DNA of 64,000 nucleotides from Herbidospora yilanensis (GTDB lineage: Bacteria; Actinomycetota; Actinomycetes; Streptosporangiales; Streptosporangiaceae): contig NZ_BBXE01000035.1 in assembly GCF_001570565.1 (NCBI RefSeq), positions 91,166-155,165 of the forward strand. Reading direction: 5' to 3'. This document shows, one piece after another, positions 60,555-64,000 of this stretch. The first letter of the stretch is position 1. Every line of letters begins with the position of its first letter. The position numbers and the translations under genes are program-made. The notes beneath the pieces are model-generated. The model searched no databases and was not told the origin of the DNA. It was given only the letters and a program-made list of their open reading frames with translations.

Positions 60555-61601
60555 TCAGCCGCCCGGGGGTGACGCCGTGCTCCCCCGGATCATCAGTTCG
60601 GTGCCCAGTTCCACCCGCCGCTGCTGGAGCCGCTCCCCCGTGGCCAGCTTGATCAGCATCTCGGCGGCCGTGGACCCCATCTCGGCCAGGGGCTGCCGGA
60701 CGGTCGTGAGCGGCGGATTGAGCCACCGCCATGGAGCCATGTCGTCGAAACCCACCACACTGAGGTCGTCGGGGATGCGCAGCCCGAGCTCGTGGGCCGC
60801 CCGGTAGACGCCGATGGCCATTCCGTCGTTGGCCGTGAAGATCGCGCTCGGCGGGTCGGGGAGCTCCAGCAGTCCGCGGGCGTGCACGACCCCGTCCTCG
60901 ATCTGGAAGGACCCCCGGCGGATCAGGCCGGGATCGACCAGGATCCCGGCGGCGTCCAGCGCGGTGCGGTAACCGTCGAGACGGGCTCGGCTGGAGAAGG
61001 CGAACTCGGGGCCGGTGATCATGGCGATCCGGCGGTGCCCCAGTTCGAGCAGGTGGCGGGTGGCCTCCAGGCCGCCGCTCCAGTTGGTCGCCCCGACCGA
61101 CGGCACCCCCCGGCCCGGATCGCCCGCCGGATCGAGCACCACCAGGGGCATGTCGCGCGTGGCCAGCAGCAGGCGCTGCTCCTCGGTCGGGCCGGAGAAC
61201 ACCGTGATGATCCCCGCGGGACGCCGGCCGAGCACCTCCTTGATCCACCGCTGACCCGGGACGTGCTGACCGGCGAGCTCGGACACGATCACGTTCACGC
61301 CGTGGTTCGCCGCCGCCGCCCGGACGCCCTTGACGATCTCTATCGGATATTCGCCGGCCAGCTCGTGGAAGACGACCTCCACCAGGCCCGCCGGCTTGAT
61401 GCGCCGGCGCTGCCGCCGCAGCCCCCGCTCCTGGATGAGGGCCTCGACCAAGGCCCGGGTCTCGGAGCCGACTTCGGAACGGCCGTTGACGACCTTGGAG
61501 ACGGTGGCCACCGAAACACCCGCCAGTTCGGCGATCTCGGCGAGGGTCAGAGCGTCAGCGGGAGCCGGATCGGCGTGAGGGACATCCTCGGTCGAGGTCA
61601 T
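60555..61601 (-). CDS. LacI-family transcriptional regulator
   Basis: 348 residues. HTH LTLAEIAELAGVSVATVSKVVNGRSEV at about 18-44 with the LacI hinge region, then a periplasmic-binding-like effector domain (GLVEVVFHELAGEYPIEIVKG; GVPSVGATNWSGGLEATRHLLELGHRRI; SAIFTANDGMAIGVYRAAHELGLRIPDDLSVVGFDD), shown as separate blocks. It sits between the GH30 and GH43-like genes, and matching operator-like sites flank it, so it is the likely local repressor of the hydrolases. Confidence 0.92.
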   Translation of the reverse strand: MTSTEDVPHADPAPADALTLAEIAELAGVSVATVSKVVNGRSEVGSETRALVEALIQERGLRRQRRRIKPAGLVEVVFHELAGEYPIEIVKGVRAAAANHGVNVIVSELAGQHVPGQRWIKEVLGRRPAGIITVFSGPTEEQRLLLATRDMPLVVLDPAGDPGRGVPSVGATNWSGGLEATRHLLELGHRRIAMITGPEFAFSSRARLDGYRTALDAAGILVDPGLIRRGSFQIEDGVVHARGLLELPDPPSAIFTANDGMAIGVYRAAHELGLRIPDDLSVVGFDDMAPWRWLNPPLTTVRQPLAEMGSTAAEMLIKLATGERLQQRRVELGTELMIRGSTASPPGG

Positions 61602-61835
61602 ACCGGAACTTTACCGGCATACTTTCGGCCGGAACACGCCTTCGTTTCCGCTGCTCCCCGGTCATGGCCGATGCATGAGCTCGACTCCTGGCCGAACGAT
61701 GATCTGAAAAGTATCGAATTCGGTCAGAAAAGTTTTCGCTGACCAGGATCCGCCCATGGCAGCGCCGGAGCAGAAACTTGGCGAAAGATCCCTTCAACTA
61801 AGACCGAAAACAGTGGTTGCCAACACGTTACTTCT

Positions 61836-61848
61836 GTGAAATTTTCAC
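61836..61848. promoter_or_regulatory. Palindrome GTGAAATTTTCAC, copy 2
   Basis: The exact reverse complement of the palindrome at 60508-60520. It lies 391-403 bases upstream of the GH43-like gene and 235 bases upstream of the LacI gene in a long AT-rich intergenic region (61602-62238) that otherwise holds no gene. Confidence 0.5.
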
Positions 61849-62024
61849 TTGCGCGGGCAACATGGCGCGATCTCCACCCGGGCGAATGCCCAGGCTAGAA
61901 CGTCGCCCATGACATCGCCCAGGTCAGCGAGGGGCGATGACTCGTTGACCCCTGATCGGACCGTCGGATGTACTCCGCGTCGACGCACCACCGCAGGAGG
62001 GCAATGGAGATCTGCGTCCAGAAA

Positions 62025-62038
62025 TGTTTGCGATAACA
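62025..62038. promoter_or_regulatory. LacI-type operator, site 2 (GH43-like gene)
   Basis: TGTTTGCGATAACA, about 201 bases upstream of the GH43-like start. One mismatch each to sites 1 and 3. Confidence 0.65.
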
Positions 62039-62238
62039 CGACGCTCCGTGGCCTCGCCTCCGAACCCCTCAAGGAAGCCGCATGCCCCCCACTGCGATAA
62101 CCATCGCTCCCGCGGTCCCGCTAACACTCGTCGTCGCCGCGACCCGCTCCCGCGCCTGATCTCCCGACGGGGAGACGCCCTCCGCACGTCCCGCCGCGTG
62201 CCGGCAATCGTGCACAACCAGCAGAAAGGGAATTTCCT

Positions 62239-63624
62239 GTGACCCTGAGCCGCAGGCAGTTCGGCAAGACCGCCCTGACGACGGCCGCCCTGGCGACCGC
62301 CGGCGTGGCCGGCTTCCCCCGCGCCGCGTGGGCGGCCAACACCGCCTACGTCTTCGCCTACTTCACCGAGACCCCCAACCAGTCGGCCTCCAACTACGGC
62401 CTGCACCTGGCGGTCAGCCGCGACGGCCTCAACTGGTCGCCCCTCAACCAGAACAACCCCGTCGCCACCCCCACCGCCGGGCAGCAGGGGCTGCGCGACC
62501 CGCAGGTGTTCCGCAAGGCCGACGGCACCTTCGTGGTGATCGCCACCGACCTCAAGGGCCTCAACTTCGGCACCACCAGCCAGTATCTGCACGTCTGGGA
62601 CTCGGTCGACCTGACCGGTTTCACCGGTTACCGCCGCCTGCGCATGCACACCACCACTGGTCACACCTGGGCACCCACGGTGTTCCGCGACAACTCGCGC
62701 GGCCAGTACGGCATCGTCTACTCGTTCAACACCGGCGGACGCGACGTCCTGGCGGTCAACTACACCAGCGACTTCCAGACGGTCGGCGCGCAGCAGACCT
62801 TCTTCAGCCCGAGTTTCAACGTGCTCGACGGCGACATCGTCGTCGACGGCGCGACCACGTACCTCTACTACAAGAACCTCAACGACGGCCTTCTCTACGG
62901 CGCGCGTTCCTCCACCGGCCAGCCGAACAGCTTCACCACGTACACCAGCGGCCTGCGCATCGGCAACGCCATCGAGGCCCCGCTGCTGCTCAAGACCAAC
63001 GAGGGCGGCTGGCGACTGTGGGGCGACTCCTTCAGCCCGGTCAACAACGACTACTACCTCTGGACGTCGTCGAACATCACCGCCAACGCGTGGACCGCCG
63101 CGAGCCAGCGCGACTACACCCCGCCGCTCAACTCCAAACACGGCTCCATCGCCGGCATCACCGACGCCGAGTACAACGTGCTGGTCTCCCGGTGGGGACT
63201 GCCGAGCTGGGTCAGGCTCAAGTCGTACAACCTCCCCGACTACTTCGTGCGGCACGCCAACCGCGTCGGGCGCATCGACCCCTACCCCTTCGACCCGCAC
63301 CGTGAGCAGTTGTGGCGCATGGTGCCCGGCCTGGCCGACGCCAACGGCGTGTCCTTCGAGGCGATCACCGCGCCCGGCAACTACCTGCGGCACAACAACT
63401 ACGCGATCAGGCTCGACCCCAACGACAACACGGCGACGTTCCGCGCCGACGCGACCTTCCACCGGGTGGCCGGGCTCGCCGACGGCAATTGGACGTCGTT
63501 CCGGTCGCACAACTTCCCGACCCACCACCTGCGGCACCAGGGCTACGTGTTGCGCATCGACCCGGTCAGCGCCTCCTCCAGCGCGGCGGACCGTCAGGAC
63601 GCGACCTTCCGCATTACGTCATGA
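62239..63624 (+). CDS. Secreted GH43-like enzyme with C-terminal AbfB domain
   Basis: 461 residues from GTG 62239 (GAAAGGG site). Tat signal [19 protein letters not shown] with R5-R6. Residues about 35-310 are a five-bladed-propeller, GH43-like region ([38 protein letters not shown] with the RDPxV start; [25 protein letters not shown]). The canonical catalytic Asp/Glu triad is plausible (D in RDP, E in EAP) but not certain. Residues about 318-461 form an AbfB/CBM42 arabinose-binding trefoil ([38 protein letters not shown]). Probably acts on arabinoxylan side chains. Confidence 0.85.
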   Translation: MTLSRRQFGKTALTTAALATAGVAGFPRAAWAANTAYVFAYFTETPNQSASNYGLHLAVSRDGLNWSPLNQNNPVATPTAGQQGLRDPQVFRKADGTFVVIATDLKGLNFGTTSQYLHVWDSVDLTGFTGYRRLRMHTTTGHTWAPTVFRDNSRGQYGIVYSFNTGGRDVLAVNYTSDFQTVGAQQTFFSPSFNVLDGDIVVDGATTYLYYKNLNDGLLYGARSSTGQPNSFTTYTSGLRIGNAIEAPLLLKTNEGGWRLWGDSFSPVNNDYYLWTSSNITANAWTAASQRDYTPPLNSKHGSIAGITDAEYNVLVSRWGLPSWVRLKSYNLPDYFVRHANRVGRIDPYPFDPHREQLWRMVPGLADANGVSFEAITAPGNYLRHNNYAIRLDPNDNTATFRADATFHRVAGLADGNWTSFRSHNFPTHHLRHQGYVLRIDPVSASSSAADRQDATFRITS

Positions 63625-63630
63625 GTCGAA

Positions 63631-63644
63631 TGTTATCGCTAACA
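63631..63644. promoter_or_regulatory. LacI-type operator, site 3 (second GH43-like gene)
   Basis: TGTTATCGCTAACA, minus-strand reading TGTTAGCGATAACA, seven bases after the previous stop and about 123 bases upstream of the next hydrolase start. One mismatch to site 2. Confidence 0.65.
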
Positions 63645-63766
63645 GACCTGGCTCCGGAGAGCTGACGCCGGTCGGCACCCGAACCGGTCCCGGCCGTGCG
63701 GAGGGGGAGCGCTCAGCGCGGCCGGGACCCTCCACTTCCGCCATCACCGCCCGAAAGGGACGACAC

Positions 63767-64000
63767 GTGAGACCACTTCTCCGCCGCCTGGTCCTGCTGG
63801 CCATGAGCGCGCTTCTGCTGGTGACGCTGGCGCCGGCCTCGGCCAACGCCGACAACCCCATCGTGCAGACGATCTACACCGCCGACCCCGCGCCGCTCGT
63901 GCACAACGGCCGTGTGTACCTCTACACCGGCCACGACGAGGACGGTTCCACCTACTTCACGATGCGTGACTGGCGGGTCTATTCCTCCTCCGACATGGCG
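63767..64000 (+). CDS. Secreted GH43-like glycoside hydrolase, truncated by window end
   Basis: 78 codons are visible from GTG 63767 (GAAAGGGA site). The signal peptide is about 1-28 ([21 protein letters not shown]). The mature start [30 protein letters not shown] is the first blade of a GH43 beta-xylosidase/arabinofuranosidase, with the expected catalytic-base Asp in TADPAPLV. The next block, RVYSSSDM, is also typical. The 3' end is outside the window. Confidence 0.85.
   Translation, partial: MRPLLRRLVLLAMSALLLVTLAPASANADNPIVQTIYTADPAPLVHNGRVYLYTGHDEDGSTYFTMRDWRVYSSSDMA

Overview
The window is GC-rich DNA with an almost all G/C third-codon-position bias, GTG starts and many 1-8 bp gene overlaps. 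This fits a filamentous actinomycete. An SsgB homologue at 21269-21685 points to a morphologically differentiating (sporulating) genus. The mix of secreted carbohydrate-active enzymes and the gene families suggest Streptosporangiales (Streptosporangium/Nonomuraea-like), but this is inference: there is no rRNA in the window.

Left end (1-8.4 kb): a secreted carbohydrate block with a truncated PQQ-type sugar dehydrogenase, a large GH95-like glycosidase, a ThuA/DUF1080/discoidin protein and a GH18 chitinase with a ricin-type lectin domain. 8.5-21.7 kb is mostly housekeeping or accessory: a helical-repeat protein plus TetR-like pair, a drug-type MFS exporter, an NTF2-like protein, a TPR protein, a NUDIX-like protein, a small HhH protein, a propeller protein, a tyrosine phosphatase and an AlkA-type glycosylase. 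An ECF41 sigma factor is divergent from a cysteine-less AhpD-like partner. An LVIVD lipoprotein and ssgB close the segment.

22.1-24.4 kb is a small, lower-GC accessory island next to tRNA-Val(CAC). It holds an array of perfect hairpins, a decayed XRE-type regulator and a gene fusing an Mrr-type nuclease to a pentapeptide-repeat domain. 24.7-34.5 kb is a candidate specialised-metabolism locus. A tight five-gene operon (adenylate-forming ligase, flavin monooxygenase, FMN alpha-hydroxy-acid oxidase, atypical cytochrome P450, CPA2 antiporter) is followed by a two-component system, and the whole is bracketed by two paralogous sulfotransferases.

34.5-40.7 kb carries a DUF305 lipoprotein, pabC and pabB, a LysR regulator divergent from a beta-hydroxyacid dehydrogenase/RidA pair, and hutH. 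40.8-45.1 kb is another tRNA-linked scar: tRNA-Gly(GCC), tRNA-Val(GAC), an integrase remnant lacking its catalytic tyrosine, a P450/LuxR convergent pair and two transposase fragments. 45.6-53.05 kb is a divergent catabolic locus controlled by a GntR regulator. It has DUF4387 and DUF1446 proteins, a 2-hydroxyacid dehydrogenase and an MFS carrier on one arm, and a tartrate/isopropylmalate-type dehydrogenase and an FAD dehydrogenase on the other.

53.06-64 kb is a plant-polysaccharide locus. A multiple-monosaccharide ABC importer (mmsA, mmsB, chvE) is divergent from a ROK repressor, followed by a GH30 glucuronoxylanase with CBM2, a LacI regulator, a GH43-like enzyme with an AbfB domain and the start of another GH43-like enzyme. 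Three near-identical LacI-type operator sequences lie upstream of the three hydrolase genes, and two copies of a second palindrome lie upstream of two of them, suggesting a local xylan/arabinoxylan regulon.
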